This document shows positions 1-8,269 of a stretch of 32,196 nt of DNA, one piece after another (positions within the stretch are counted from its first letter, which is position 1; every line of letters begins with the position of its first letter). The DNA is taken from NCBI GenBank assembly GCA_022511295.1, contig JAFLRT010000017.1:1-32196 (forward strand), in the 5' to 3' direction. Below the pieces are notes generated by a model. It had not been told where the DNA came from and made no database searches. It saw only the letters and a program-made list of their open reading frames with translations. Position numbers and translations under genes: made by a program. This DNA is from Alistipes sp. (GTDB lineage: Bacteria > Bacteroidota > Bacteroidia > Bacteroidales > Rikenellaceae).

Positions 1-490
1 CTCCCGGGTTAAACGGCTTCTCGACAGTACCATAAGGTGAAGTCTTTGTTACCTTGCCCAACTTCGATGTAGGCGAATACTGACCTTTGGTGAGACCGTA
101 AATCTCGTTATTGAAGAGTATAACGTTCAAATCGACATTGCGTCTTATGGCGTGAATGAAGTGGTTGCCGCCGATAGCCAGCGAATCGCCGTCGCCGGTA
201 GCCACCCACACGCTTAACGCGGGGTTAGCCGTCTTCACACCCGTAGCCACAGCATTCGCACGTCCGTGAATAGTGTGAAAACCGAAGGTCTTCATATAGT
301 AGATGAAACGCGACGAGCAGCCTATACCCGACACGAAGACAAATCTTTCATGAGGAATATCGAGTGCGTCGGCCACCTCGGGCAGAGCGCGCTGCACGGC
401 ATTGAGTATGGCGTGGTCTCCGCAACCCGGACACCAACGCACATCCTGGTCGCTCTTGAAATCTGCGAGCGTATATTTATAATCTGCCAT
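1..490 (-). CDS. korB: 2-oxoglutarate:ferredoxin oxidoreductase, beta subunit (3' end outside window)
   Basis: This is the thiamine-diphosphate subunit of the enzyme that converts 2-oxoglutarate and CoA to succinyl-CoA and CO2 with reduction of ferredoxin in the cytoplasm. The ATG is at 490-488 and 163 codons are visible before the window ends, about half of the usual length. The N-terminal [11 protein letters not shown] segment is typical of the beta subunit. Further on are [17 protein letters not shown] and the thiamine-diphosphate/Mg motif [12 protein letters not shown] followed by [11 protein letters not shown]. It begins 5 bases after the korA stop, so the two are surely one operon with korA first. 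The pyruvate or 2-oxoisovalerate homologues are alternatives. The short beta subunit paired with a fused gamma-alpha subunit favours the 2-oxoacid (Kor) type. Substrate is inferred, family is clear. Confidence 0.9.
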   Translation of the reverse strand, partial: MADYKYTLADFKSDQDVRWCPGCGDHAILNAVQRALPEVADALDIPHERFVFVSGIGCSSRFIYYMKTFGFHTIHGRANAVATGVKTANPALSVWVATGDGDSLAIGGNHFIHAIRRNVDLNVILFNNEIYGLTKGQYSPTSKLGKVTKTSPYGTVEKPFNPG

Positions 491-495
491 AGTCG

Positions 496-2340
496 TTAAT
501 CGAGTAAAGAGTTGAACCTGTCGCACAGTTCGGCTACGGTGAATGGCTGACCCTCACACTTGCCGTACTGTTCGAATGTGTATTGTCCGAAATTCTGGCG
601 CAAGTACGATGCAAACTGTCCTTCGTTAAGTTCGCAGACCACAATCTTCTTAAAGCCCTTGAACACTTCGGCCGTATTGCGCGGCAGAGGATTGATGTAA
701 TTGAAGTGGGTATGCGATACGCGCTTTCCCTCACGCTGCATAGCCTCGACAGCAGCACGCAGGTGTCCGCGTGTTCCGCCCCAGCCCACAACAAGCAGGT
801 CGCCTTCGCTCTCGCCGAAAATCTCCTGCACCGGAAGTTCGTCGGCAATCCTTGCCACCTTCTCGGCACGTGTGCGTACCATAATGCTGTGGTTGCGTGC
901 ATCGTGAGAAATCGTTCCGCGCAGTGCATCCTTCTCAAGACCGCCTATACGGTGTTCCAAACCTTTAACGCCTGCAAAAGCCCAACCGCGCACCATTCTT
1001 TCATCGCGCGCATAAGGCATATATCCACCCTCGGGAGCCTCCTTAACAACAGGGGGAACTATCGCCGGATAATCAGCCATCGAAGGTATGCGCCAAGCCT
1101 CGGAGCCGTTGGCGATAAAGCCGTCGCTAAGCAGTATGACGGGCGTAACGTGTTCCATGGCTATCTTGGCGGCCATAAATGCATAGTGGAAGCAGTCTGC
1201 GGGCGACGATGCTGCGACAACAACCACAGGACACTCTCCATTGCGGCCATAGAGAGCCTGCATCAAATCGCTCTGCTCGGTTTTGGTGGGAAGACCCGTC
1301 GAAGGACCTCCGCGCTGCACATCGACAACGACCAACGGAAGTTCTGCCATAACTGCCAGGCCCAACGCCTCGCTCTTGAGCGAGAGACCCGGACCCGATG
1401 TCGTCGTAACAGCCATATTGCCGGCATAAGCGGCACCTATGGCGGTACATATGCCCGCAATCTCATCCTCCGCCTGAACGGTCTTCACGCCCAAATCCTT
1501 GCGTTTGGCAAGTTCCTCGAGGATAACCGTCGCAGGTGTGATGGGATAGGAACCGCAGAATAGAGGTCGTCCGCTCTTCTCCGACGCTGCACAGAAACCC
1601 CACGCCGTAGCGACATTACCGCTGATAGAACGGTAGACACCCTTCTCCAAAGGTGCGGCTGCAACGTCGTATGTATTGGCAAAAGCGTGCGTATTGGCCG
1701 CATAGTCGTAACCCGCACGCAGTGCCTTGACATTGGCCTCGGCAACGGCAGGATTCTTCTTTGCGAACTTCGAACGCAGGAACGACTCGGTATGCTCATC
1801 GGAGCGGTCAAAAAGGTAGAAGCAGATACCAAGCGCAAACATATTCTTACACTTGACTATACTCTTGCGGTCCAGACCCGAATCGGCCAGCGCAGCCTGC
1901 GTCATCGCCGTAATATCGGGCGCGACGACATTATACTCCTCAAGTCCCAACTCCGCTATGGGGTCATCCGTCTCGAAGCAGGCTCTCTTGAGGTTCTCCT
2001 CGGTTATGCTGCCGCTGTCGATGATAATGGCAGCACCCTTCTTAAGGCGTCCTTTATTGGCTTTGAGCGCTGCGGGATTCATCGCCACCAACACATCGCA
2101 CAAATCGCCCGGGTGCAGCACCTTGCGTGAGCCGAAATTGATTTGGAAGCCCGAAACACCTGCAACAGTGCCTTGCGGGGCGCGTATCTCGGCAGGATAG
2201 TCGGGAAATGTAGAGATACCGTTACCGGCGAGGGCCGACGTGTCCGAAAAGAGTGTTCCGGCCAGCTGCATGCCGTCGCCCGAATCACCCGAGAAGCGAA
2301 TCACGGCCTCGCTCAAACGGCGTATTTCTGAATTTTCCAT
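496..2340 (-). CDS. korA: 2-oxoglutarate:ferredoxin oxidoreductase, alpha subunit (gamma-alpha fusion)
   Basis: At 614 residues this has the usual length of the fused Kor alpha subunit. Residues about 1-200 form the gamma domain (starts with [15 protein letters not shown], then [14 protein letters not shown]). From about residue 235 the alpha pyrimidine-binding domain follows, with [51 protein letters not shown] and the [18 protein letters not shown] signature. The C-terminal domain carries [15 protein letters not shown] and [11 protein letters not shown]. It pairs with korB immediately downstream to make succinyl-CoA for the (often partly reductive) citric-acid pathway of anaerobic Bacteroidales. 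No ferredoxin-like subunit gene lies directly upstream: susD is the next gene. A Bacteroidota promoter lies 28 bases before the ATG. Two large plus-strand frames antisense to it are shadows. Confidence 0.93.
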   Translation of the reverse strand: MENSEIRRLSEAVIRFSGDSGDGMQLAGTLFSDTSALAGNGISTFPDYPAEIRAPQGTVAGVSGFQINFGSRKVLHPGDLCDVLVAMNPAALKANKGRLKKGAAIIIDSGSITEENLKRACFETDDPIAELGLEEYNVVAPDITAMTQAALADSGLDRKSIVKCKNMFALGICFYLFDRSDEHTESFLRSKFAKKNPAVAEANVKALRAGYDYAANTHAFANTYDVAAAPLEKGVYRSISGNVATAWGFCAASEKSGRPLFCGSYPITPATVILEELAKRKDLGVKTVQAEDEIAGICTAIGAAYAGNMAVTTTSGPGLSLKSEALGLAVMAELPLVVVDVQRGGPSTGLPTKTEQSDLMQALYGRNGECPVVVVAASSPADCFHYAFMAAKIAMEHVTPVILLSDGFIANGSEAWRIPSMADYPAIVPPVVKEAPEGGYMPYARDERMVRGWAFAGVKGLEHRIGGLEKDALRGTISHDARNHSIMVRTRAEKVARIADELPVQEIFGESEGDLLVVGWGGTRGHLRAAVEAMQREGKRVSHTHFNYINPLPRNTAEVFKGFKKIVVCELNEGQFASYLRQNFGQYTFEQYGKCEGQPFTVAELCDRFNSLLD

Positions 2341-2367
2341 TTTATTAGGTTTTCTTCAATGCGGATG

Positions 2368-2396
2368 CAAATATAATAAAAAATAGTAATCGGCAA
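2368..2396 (-). promoter_or_regulatory. korAB promoter
   Basis: On the minus strand TATATTTG (2375-2368) matches the Bacteroidota -7 box TAnnTTTG exactly. A TTG (2396-2394) lies 18 bases upstream, slightly shorter than the ideal spacing. The start of korA is 27 bases downstream of the -7 box. Confidence 0.6.
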
Positions 2397-2420
2397 TCAG
2401 TAATTATTAATTAACACTAT

Positions 2421-2499
2421 TTCGTCGCTCAATAAGCAATCGGTTATTGTTAATCAACGCCGACTCGCCGCTTCGCCGCGCAATAAACAATCGGTTATT
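2421..2499. repeat. Two degenerate 28-base direct repeats in the susD-korA gap
   Basis: Copy one is 2421-2448 and copy two is 2472-2499, identical at 25 of 28 positions with a 51-base period. Each copy contains a small inverted repeat, AATAA...TTATT, around a CAATCGG core. A weaker third relative (AATCGGCAATCAG) lies near 2388-2400. The repeats sit upstream of the korA promoter and beside the susD terminator. Function unknown: they could be an operator, a decayed mobile repeat or neutral duplication. Confidence 0.6.
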
Positions 2500-2540
2500 A
2501 ACCAAAAGATGCACCTTCAGAAGGTGCATCTTTTGGTTAA
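2498..2540 (-). terminator. Long perfect hairpin downstream of susD
   Basis: A 20-base arm (2498-2517) is exactly complementary to 2521-2540 with only 3 bases between, 8 bases after the susD stop. The base of the stem ends in a TTTTGGTTAATAA run on the minus strand, so it can act as an intrinsic terminator though the T-run is broken. A second complementary pair outside it (2493-2502 with 2547-2556) overlaps the susD stop codon and could compete. Confidence 0.7.
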
Positions 2541-2547
2541 CTGCCCG

Positions 2548-4041
2548 TTAATAACCAGGATTCTGGTCAGAATCACTTATATTGCGGTTGTTGGATATCT
2601 CCTCCTGCGGAATGGGCCATACGAACTGGTAGTCGCCTGCATCCACAACAACGACCTCACGGCGCACATAGGTCTTGAACGCCGGCTGCGGATTGACATA
2701 GAAGCCGTCGCCCCAGCGTTTAAGGTCGGTAAGACGATGACCCTCGCCTATCATCTCGCGCATACGCTCGAGTTTTATCTCTTTCAGCAACTCATCGCCC
2801 GACACCGAAAGAGCATCCAGACCGCGACTCTCACGCAGTGCATTAAGCGGCGTGAGGGCATCGCCTCCAAGGTTATACTGCGCCTCTGCGTCTATCAGAT
2901 ACATCTCGGCTATGCGGAATACCTTCGGCATATTTCTGTACATATAGACCTTCTCCGAGGTCTGAAATGCACGATTGCCGAGGAACTTGGTCATAAGAAT
3001 ACCGCCCTCGAGAACCTCGGCGCTGTACGATACGGCCTCCTCATTGACATAGATGCCGTATCGCCAGTCGTTATCGGCATCGAAGGCCGCAGCAGCCTCC
3101 GCAGAGAGAACGTATGCCGGCTGGCAGAGGAAACGACCCTCGGATGCGCTCCACGAACCGTTATAGTAGTCGTTCATCGCGCTCACCGAACCCAAATTCG
3201 TAGACGAATTGACCTCGAGGCGAAGAATGGTTTCGGTCGAGATATCATCTCTCCACATCTTCTCCAAATCATCGGCGCTGTCGATAAGCGGATATTTGTC
3301 GTAGAGCGAAGATGCATAGTCCGAAGCCGCGTCGTAGTTGTGCATTTGCAGCGCCACCTGCGCTTTGAATGCCGTAAGAGCATCCTTTGAGAGATAGAAC
3401 GAGTCGGGTTCTCCCTCATAGTTTTCAAGTTCAGCCGCAGCCTCTATATCGTCGAGAATAAATTTATATGTCTGTGCCAATGTACCGCGCGGGAGTTGTG
3501 CATCGGGGTTATGTTCTGGAGGACACGGAACACCCGGGGTGGTGTCAGCCGTCGCAGGGTCATAATCCTCGCAGAAACGCAGCGCAATCTGGTGCATAAA
3601 GTAAGCGCGAAAGAGGTGCGCCTCGGCACGGTAGTATGCTATCTTGTCGGCATATGTTCCATCGCTGTCCTTGGCCTCGATGCGGTCGAGCAGGTAGAGA
3701 GCATAACTGGCACGGTCTACAAGTGCGTAATAACCGCTCCACATCGCGTTTATATCACTATTGCCGGCGAGCAACTGCCACGAGGCGAAATATCCGCCGC
3801 GATTGGCCGAACTCTTGGTCTCGAAGAAGACATCCGTATGGTAGTCTGCATTATAGTAATACTGCCCGGAGGTTACGGACTTCAAGCCGTTATACAATCC
3901 TGCGCTGACAGCCTCGATATGCTCTATCGTTGCGGCATCCTTATCCCGAAGCACCGTTGACGGTTCACGGTCCAGGTCGCATGAGGCAAAGAGCAGGGCC
4001 GCTGCGGAAATGGTTGTAAAAAATATCTTATTCATCTTCAT
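2548..4041 (-). CDS. SusD/RagB-family surface nutrient-binding lipoprotein
   Basis: A 497-residue outer-membrane lipoprotein that binds a nutrient (usually a glycan) at the cell surface and lids its SusC partner. The N-terminus has a lysine-containing start, a hydrophobic stretch and the lipobox LLFASC with Cys21 as lipidation site, followed by DLDREPS. The middle shows the alpha-helical TPR-type segments of the family (AYYRAEAHLFRAYF, LSKDALTAFKAQVALQ). Near the end are KLERMREMIGEGHRLTDLKRWG, the WPIPQEEI motif and the hallmark SDQNPGY terminus. It lies 48 bases downstream of susC and is surely co-transcribed. Ligand cannot be told from the sequence, and no glycoside hydrolase, sulfatase or peptidase lies beside it. 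Met3 is a possible alternative start. Confidence 0.93.
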   Translation of the reverse strand: MKMNKIFFTTISAAALLFASCDLDREPSTVLRDKDAATIEHIEAVSAGLYNGLKSVTSGQYYYNADYHTDVFFETKSSANRGGYFASWQLLAGNSDINAMWSGYYALVDRASYALYLLDRIEAKDSDGTYADKIAYYRAEAHLFRAYFMHQIALRFCEDYDPATADTTPGVPCPPEHNPDAQLPRGTLAQTYKFILDDIEAAAELENYEGEPDSFYLSKDALTAFKAQVALQMHNYDAASDYASSLYDKYPLIDSADDLEKMWRDDISTETILRLEVNSSTNLGSVSAMNDYYNGSWSASEGRFLCQPAYVLSAEAAAAFDADNDWRYGIYVNEEAVSYSAEVLEGGILMTKFLGNRAFQTSEKVYMYRNMPKVFRIAEMYLIDAEAQYNLGGDALTPLNALRESRGLDALSVSGDELLKEIKLERMREMIGEGHRLTDLKRWGDGFYVNPQPAFKTYVRREVVVVDAGDYQFVWPIPQEEISNNRNISDSDQNPGY

Positions 4042-4089
4042 AATCGTTGTTTATTAAACCCTCACGTATCAGAACTTGACTCTTTTTTA

Positions 4090-7000
4090 TTAAAACTTCA
4101 ACTCTGCGCCGAAAGTCCACTGGCGCGTATTGGGATAGGTATCGATATCGAAGCCCTTTTCGACAACCTCGGGGTCGAGACCCGTATACTTGGTTACTGT
4201 AAGGAGGTTGCGCGCACCCACATAGACCTTGACACCCTTCAAGACGCCAGTCTTTTTAAGCAGCGAGGCGGGAAGCGTATACGAAATCTGTATATTCTTC
4301 ATACGCAGATAGGAGCCGTCCTCAAGCATCGAAGAGTCGAACTTGCGGCCGCCGGACTGCGCCGAGAACTCCAGACTCGGGTATTCGGTGCGGTCGCCGG
4401 GTTTCTTCCAATAGTCGAGAACCTCATCGACCTGGTTGTAGAAGGTCGAATAGTATGGATTGGCAATAAAATACTTGGCATTGTTATAGAGCCAGTTGCC
4501 TGCCGCCCACGAGAAGTCCGCCACAAGTGTCAGGCCCTTCCACGTAACATTCAGACCGAAACCTCCCGTATAAGGTGCGAAGAGGGTTTTGTTAAGGTCT
4601 ACCAAAACAGCCTCGTTGAAGTTGTTCGTTACCCCTCCGTCGGCTGCCGTCCACTGACCTTTACCCGTTTCGGGGTCTACGCCGCGCCACTCATAAGTAT
4701 ACCAGTCGGGGAACGCTGCGCCGACCTTATACTGCATCTCGCTTGCGAAGGTAGCCTCTTTCAAATCGGGGTCCCAGAGTTTGAGCAGACGGTTGCGGTT
4801 ATAGTTGAAGGTCGTATAGAAGTTCACATACCAATTTTTGTTGGCAAAAATATCGTAGCGCACCGTAAGGTCGATACCCGAGTTGCGCATCGAGCCGACA
4901 TTACCCATAATAGCCGAGACGCCGCTTGAGGGTGCCTTCGGAATCGGCATAAGCATATTGTCGGTCTGACGGTGGTACCACTCCAGTTCAATCGACACCT
5001 TCTTCAAAAACTCGATATTACCTCCTATGCTGAGCGTGCGCTGCTGCTCCCAGCCTATATTCGGGTCGCCTATGTTAGACAGCACCCACGAGCGGATGCC
5101 GTTATAGGGAGAACCGCTGGCGAGGTAGCCGTACTGGTCGTAGTCGCCGATATTGGCATTACCCTGCGTACCGTATGAGGCCTTCAGTGAGGCTGTTGTA
5201 ATCACACGGTTGTTTTTAAGGAAAGACTCGTTTTTGATATTCCACATCGCACCCACAGCCCAGAAGATACCGTTGCGGCGGTTGGCACCGAAACGGGAAC
5301 TGGCGTCGTTGCGGACCGATGCATCGACAAAGTAGCGTGAATCGTAATTATACTCAAAGCGTCCGAAGACAGAGTTGAAAGCGTACTCGCCGAGGGCATA
5401 CGTAGGCATACCCGACGACTCCGTTCCCTGACTTATAGTCATAAACTTATCGTGAATCTGACCGCGTGTGGCAACCGAGAGGTACTCCGAATTGCCCAGA
5501 ATAGACTCATGACCCACGATTATGCCGAAACTGTGTTTTACCGCTACATTAAAGAGGTACTCGGCCGTATTGGTCCACGTCCACTCGCAACTGCGCTGGA
5601 AACTCTCTGTAACATTACCCGAACCGATAGGTTCACCGCCCGTACCGGGATAGAGAGGACTTAGATGCGAATGCGCGCGGTAGTCGAAGGCGTTGGCCGA
5701 AAGACTCGAGCGAAGCGTAAGACCCTCAACGGGCTTAATCTCCAAAAAGGCCGAACCATTGACTTGCAGGCGGTTATTTCTGAGTATATTGAAGTCGGCA
5801 GTCTTCATGGGGTTGCTGAATCCCACCAAATCGAGGTAGTTTCTCACCGAACCGTCGTCATTGTGCGAGCGCTGGAAGTGCGGCACAAGGTAGGTCGCAA
5901 GCACCGGATTATCGACTGCGACCGAACCGGTAGCGTCGGCCGTAGATGTTGTCGAGGCATGCGAATATCCCAGACTGAGGTTCATACCCAACTTAAGCCA
6001 CGAAGTGGCACGCGTATCGACATCGGCACGGAACGTATAACGTGTGCGGGCCGAGCCGAGGAAGATACCCGTCTGGTCGCTGTAGTTGCCCGAGAAGTAG
6101 TAGGAGGTCTTCTTCGAACCGCCGGAAACACTTAAATCCACCTGGTAGAGCGGAGCATTGCGGTTGGTAAGCATATTAAACCAGTCGGTATCGGTATTGT
6201 AATCTATGCCTCCGTTGTACGCCACATAATTATACCAGTCTATATCGTTGTCATACTCGGGACGGTAGAGAGCATAGAGACCCGGATTGAGAAGTTTGGT
6301 AACCTCTGCCGAATAGGGAAGATACTGCGAGGTACTCATCGGACGCATACGCAGTTGCGGCAGGTTCGACATCGAATATGAGGCGCGCAGCGTTACATCC
6401 ACATCCTCCGAGCCGCGAGTACCCTTCTTGGAGGTGATGTATATAACACCGCCCGAGGCGCGGGCGCCGTAGATTGATGTTGCCGAGGCGTCTTTCAGCA
6501 CCGTTATCGAGGCTATATCGTTTTGATTCATCGCCATAAGGGTACCGGTAGTGATAGGCGCACCGTCAAGCAGTATAAGCGGCGTGTTGTCCGTTCCGAG
6601 CGACGACATACCGTGCAGACGGATGGTCGAAGGAGTGTCAAGTTCACCGTTGGTGGTAGATATCTGAAGACCTGCCACCTGTCCCTGCATTGCGTCCATA
6701 ATATTGGTGCTGGGTCGGTTCTCTATCTTGTCGGCCTTAACCTGGTCCACCGAACCTATGACAGTTCCCACCTTGCGGCCCGAACCGTAACCTATGACTA
6801 CGACATCGTCGATGGCCTCGCTGTCCTCTTCGAGTACCACATCGACCGTAGTCTTGCCTGCAACCGGGACAAGTTGCCCTTTGTAGCCTATGAACGACAC
6901 GCTCAACACAGCGTCCGAAGGCACTGACAGAGTATAACTGCCGTCCATGTCTGTGGAGGTTCCTATCGTCGTACCCTCCACAGAAACTGTAGCGCCGGCA

Positions 7001-7113
7001 ACAGGCAAACCATCACCGCCCGTAACCTTACCCTTGACCTGCACATTCTGCGCAAAGGCAAAACCGGCAAAGAGCAGAACCGCAACAATGGATAAATATA
7101 TTTTTTTAATCAT
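4090..7113 (-). CDS. SusC/RagA-family TonB-linked outer-membrane transporter
   Basis: A 1007-residue TonB-dependent transporter that imports the ligand captured by the SusD partner. Residues 1-21 form a signal peptide ending AFA. Residues about 24-100 are the carboxypeptidase-regulatory-like domain (VKGKVTGGDGLPVAGATVSVEGTT). The SusC signature with TonB-box character, DDVVVIGYGSGRK, is near 103-115. The plug follows (MQGQVAGLQI, LILLDGAPI, ITVLKDASATSIYGARASGGVIYITSKKG, about 140-230), then a long beta-barrel ending in an aromatic residue (TFGAELKF). Length and domain order are standard. No anti-sigma or FecR gene and no hybrid two-component sensor is nearby, so control beyond the strong promoter is not visible. 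Substrate unknown. Confidence 0.95.
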   Translation of the reverse strand: MIKKIYLSIVAVLLFAGFAFAQNVQVKGKVTGGDGLPVAGATVSVEGTTIGTSTDMDGSYTLSVPSDAVLSVSFIGYKGQLVPVAGKTTVDVVLEEDSEAIDDVVVIGYGSGRKVGTVIGSVDQVKADKIENRPSTNIMDAMQGQVAGLQISTTNGELDTPSTIRLHGMSSLGTDNTPLILLDGAPITTGTLMAMNQNDIASITVLKDASATSIYGARASGGVIYITSKKGTRGSEDVDVTLRASYSMSNLPQLRMRPMSTSQYLPYSAEVTKLLNPGLYALYRPEYDNDIDWYNYVAYNGGIDYNTDTDWFNMLTNRNAPLYQVDLSVSGGSKKTSYYFSGNYSDQTGIFLGSARTRYTFRADVDTRATSWLKLGMNLSLGYSHASTTSTADATGSVAVDNPVLATYLVPHFQRSHNDDGSVRNYLDLVGFSNPMKTADFNILRNNRLQVNGSAFLEIKPVEGLTLRSSLSANAFDYRAHSHLSPLYPGTGGEPIGSGNVTESFQRSCEWTWTNTAEYLFNVAVKHSFGIIVGHESILGNSEYLSVATRGQIHDKFMTISQGTESSGMPTYALGEYAFNSVFGRFEYNYDSRYFVDASVRNDASSRFGANRRNGIFWAVGAMWNIKNESFLKNNRVITTASLKASYGTQGNANIGDYDQYGYLASGSPYNGIRSWVLSNIGDPNIGWEQQRTLSIGGNIEFLKKVSIELEWYHRQTDNMLMPIPKAPSSGVSAIMGNVGSMRNSGIDLTVRYDIFANKNWYVNFYTTFNYNRNRLLKLWDPDLKEATFASEMQYKVGAAFPDWYTYEWRGVDPETGKGQWTAADGGVTNNFNEAVLVDLNKTLFAPYTGGFGLNVTWKGLTLVADFSWAAGNWLYNNAKYFIANPYYSTFYNQVDEVLDYWKKPGDRTEYPSLEFSAQSGGRKFDSSMLEDGSYLRMKNIQISYTLPASLLKKTGVLKGVKVYVGARNLLTVTKYTGLDPEVVEKGFDIDTYPNTRQWTFGAELKF

Positions 7114-7148
7114 AAAAATATTGTTTTATAAAAAACGTGGTTTCCGTA

Positions 7149-7179
7149 CAAAGATATTATATTTTCGACTATTCTCAAA
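7149..7179 (-). promoter_or_regulatory. susCD promoter
   Basis: On the minus strand TTTG (7179-7176) is separated by 19 bases from TATCTTTG (7156-7149). Both boxes match the Bacteroidota consensus exactly. The susC start is 35 bases downstream, leaving a short AT-rich leader. Confidence 0.82.
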
Positions 7180-7309
7180 ATAAAAACGACAAAGAAATGC
7201 ACCATACGACACACTGCAATGTTAAGACACACTCCCTCACGCCTATATATTATACAGTTTTCACACTCATACATTATATATTTATACAACATTTTTCAAA
7301 AAATATCAT

Positions 7310-7324
7310 CTATGTATTGCATAG
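7310..7324. promoter_or_regulatory. Short inverted repeat overlapping the pspC -33 box (possible operator)
   Basis: CTATG (7310-7314) and CATAG (7320-7324) form a 5-base inverted repeat with a 5-base centre, directly over the TTG -33 element at 7317-7319. PadR-family regulators bind short dyads and commonly repress their own operon, and a padR gene is the second gene here. The link is inference, and the arm length is short enough to arise by chance. Confidence 0.3.
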
Positions 7325-7347
7325 TATTAAAAAAGTATCTATATTTG
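7317..7347 (+). promoter_or_regulatory. pspC-padR-pspC promoter
   Basis: TTG (7317-7319), then 20 bases, then TATATTTG (7340-7347), which matches TAnnTTTG exactly. It is divergent from the susC promoter, with about 140 bases of AT-rich DNA between the two upstream boxes. The ATG of the first gene is at 7386, giving a leader of about 30 bases. Confidence 0.8.
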
Positions 7348-7385
7348 CATCACAAAACGACACATACACAAAAAAAACGACTGTC

Positions 7386-7898
7386 ATGAAAGAGACTTTG
7401 AGCGCAAGCATAGCATCGCAGGCATTTACCATCGACAAGGATGCCTACGAGATGCTTAACGCCTATTTGGACAACATACGCAGCCGCCTCGACCGCGAAG
7501 ATACCGAAACGGCTGCCGATATCGAAGCGCGTGCGGCAGAGATTCTGCGCGAGACTCTGACCTCACCGATAATGGTGGTTACAACCGCACACGTACGCAA
7601 GGTAATGGAGCAGATAGGTCCTCCCGATATATTCGGTACAAAAAGAGACGAAAACAGCGGCAAGACGAGCAGCGAAAACAACCGCGCAGAGGAGCAGAAA
7701 ACACACAATGCAGATGGTCGAAAACTGCTCCGCTCACGCGAGAACCGTCTTATAGCCGGAGTATGCGGCGGCATTGCCGAATACTTCTCCCTCGACGTAT
7801 CGGTTGTCCGTCTGCTGGCAGTGTTGCTGACGGTATTCGGCGGCATGTCGATATGGGTCTACATAATATTATGGGTTGTAATACCTAAAAACAACTAA
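7386..7898 (+). CDS. PspC-domain membrane protein (short form)
   Basis: A 170-residue protein. The frame is open further upstream, but the ATG at 7386 is chosen because it follows the promoter at 7340-7347. Residues about 1-80 form a soluble helical region (FTIDKDAYEMLNAYLDNI, TAADIEARAAEIL, VRKVMEQIGPPDIFG) that is clearly related to the N-terminus of the second PspC protein downstream. A low-complexity polar linker (about 85-112) leads to a C-terminal PspC domain (114-170) with GVCGGIAEYFSLDVSVVRLL and two hydrophobic stretches, so the protein is anchored in the inner membrane. PspC proteins sense or answer envelope stress in many bacteria. The PadR gene begins 18 bases after the stop, indicating an operon. 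Role is inferred from family only. Confidence 0.85.
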   Translation: MKETLSASIASQAFTIDKDAYEMLNAYLDNIRSRLDREDTETAADIEARAAEILRETLTSPIMVVTTAHVRKVMEQIGPPDIFGTKRDENSGKTSSENNRAEEQKTHNADGRKLLRSRENRLIAGVCGGIAEYFSLDVSVVRLLAVLLTVFGGMSIWVYIILWVVIPKNN

Positions 7899-7916
7899 CA
7901 CGACACCCCTACCTGT

Positions 7917-8255
7917 ATGAAAGAAGAGAACACCAAGGCGCAAATGCGCAAAGGCATATTGGAGTACTGCATATTGGCAATAATCGCCCGCGAGGATTCG
8001 TATGCTCCCAAAATCATAGCCGAACTTAAACGGGCATCGATGATTGTGGTCGAGGGTACCATCTACCCCATACTCACACGTCAGAAGAACGCCGGTCTGC
8101 TCACCTACCGCTGGGAGGAGTCCCCGCAAGGTCCTCCGCGCAAATACTACTCACTGACCGCAAAAGGTCGTGAACAACTCGCCGCACTCGATGAGGCGTG
8201 GAACGAAATGGTCGAGCAGATAGAGACCATACGCAAGCATCATTCAGTCGAATAA
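7917..8255 (+). CDS. PadR-family transcriptional regulator
   Basis: A 112-residue DNA-binding protein of the small PadR (subfamily 2) type. Residues 8-90 form the winged helix: MRKGILEYCILAIIAREDSYAPKIIAEL, then VVEGTIYPILTRQKNAGLLTYRWEES with the wing PQGPPRKYYSLTAKGREQLAAL, which is the family signature. A short C-terminal helix follows for dimerisation. It is sandwiched between two PspC genes (18 bases after the first, 14 before the second), so it probably controls this operon. Its inducer is unknown, and no ligand-binding domain is present beyond the core fold. Confidence 0.93.
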   Translation: MKEENTKAQMRKGILEYCILAIIAREDSYAPKIIAELKRASMIVVEGTIYPILTRQKNAGLLTYRWEESPQGPPRKYYSLTAKGREQLAALDEAWNEMVEQIETIRKHHSVE

Positions 8256-8269
8256 AAACCTGTCCCACA

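Noticed and set aside
583..1563. 326-codon open frame on the plus strand
   Set aside because: It is fully antisense to korA, has no recognisable domain and arises from the codon bias of korA.
2509..3390. 293-codon open frame on the plus strand
   Set aside because: It is antisense to susD, begins in the susD terminator hairpin and shows no protein family pattern.
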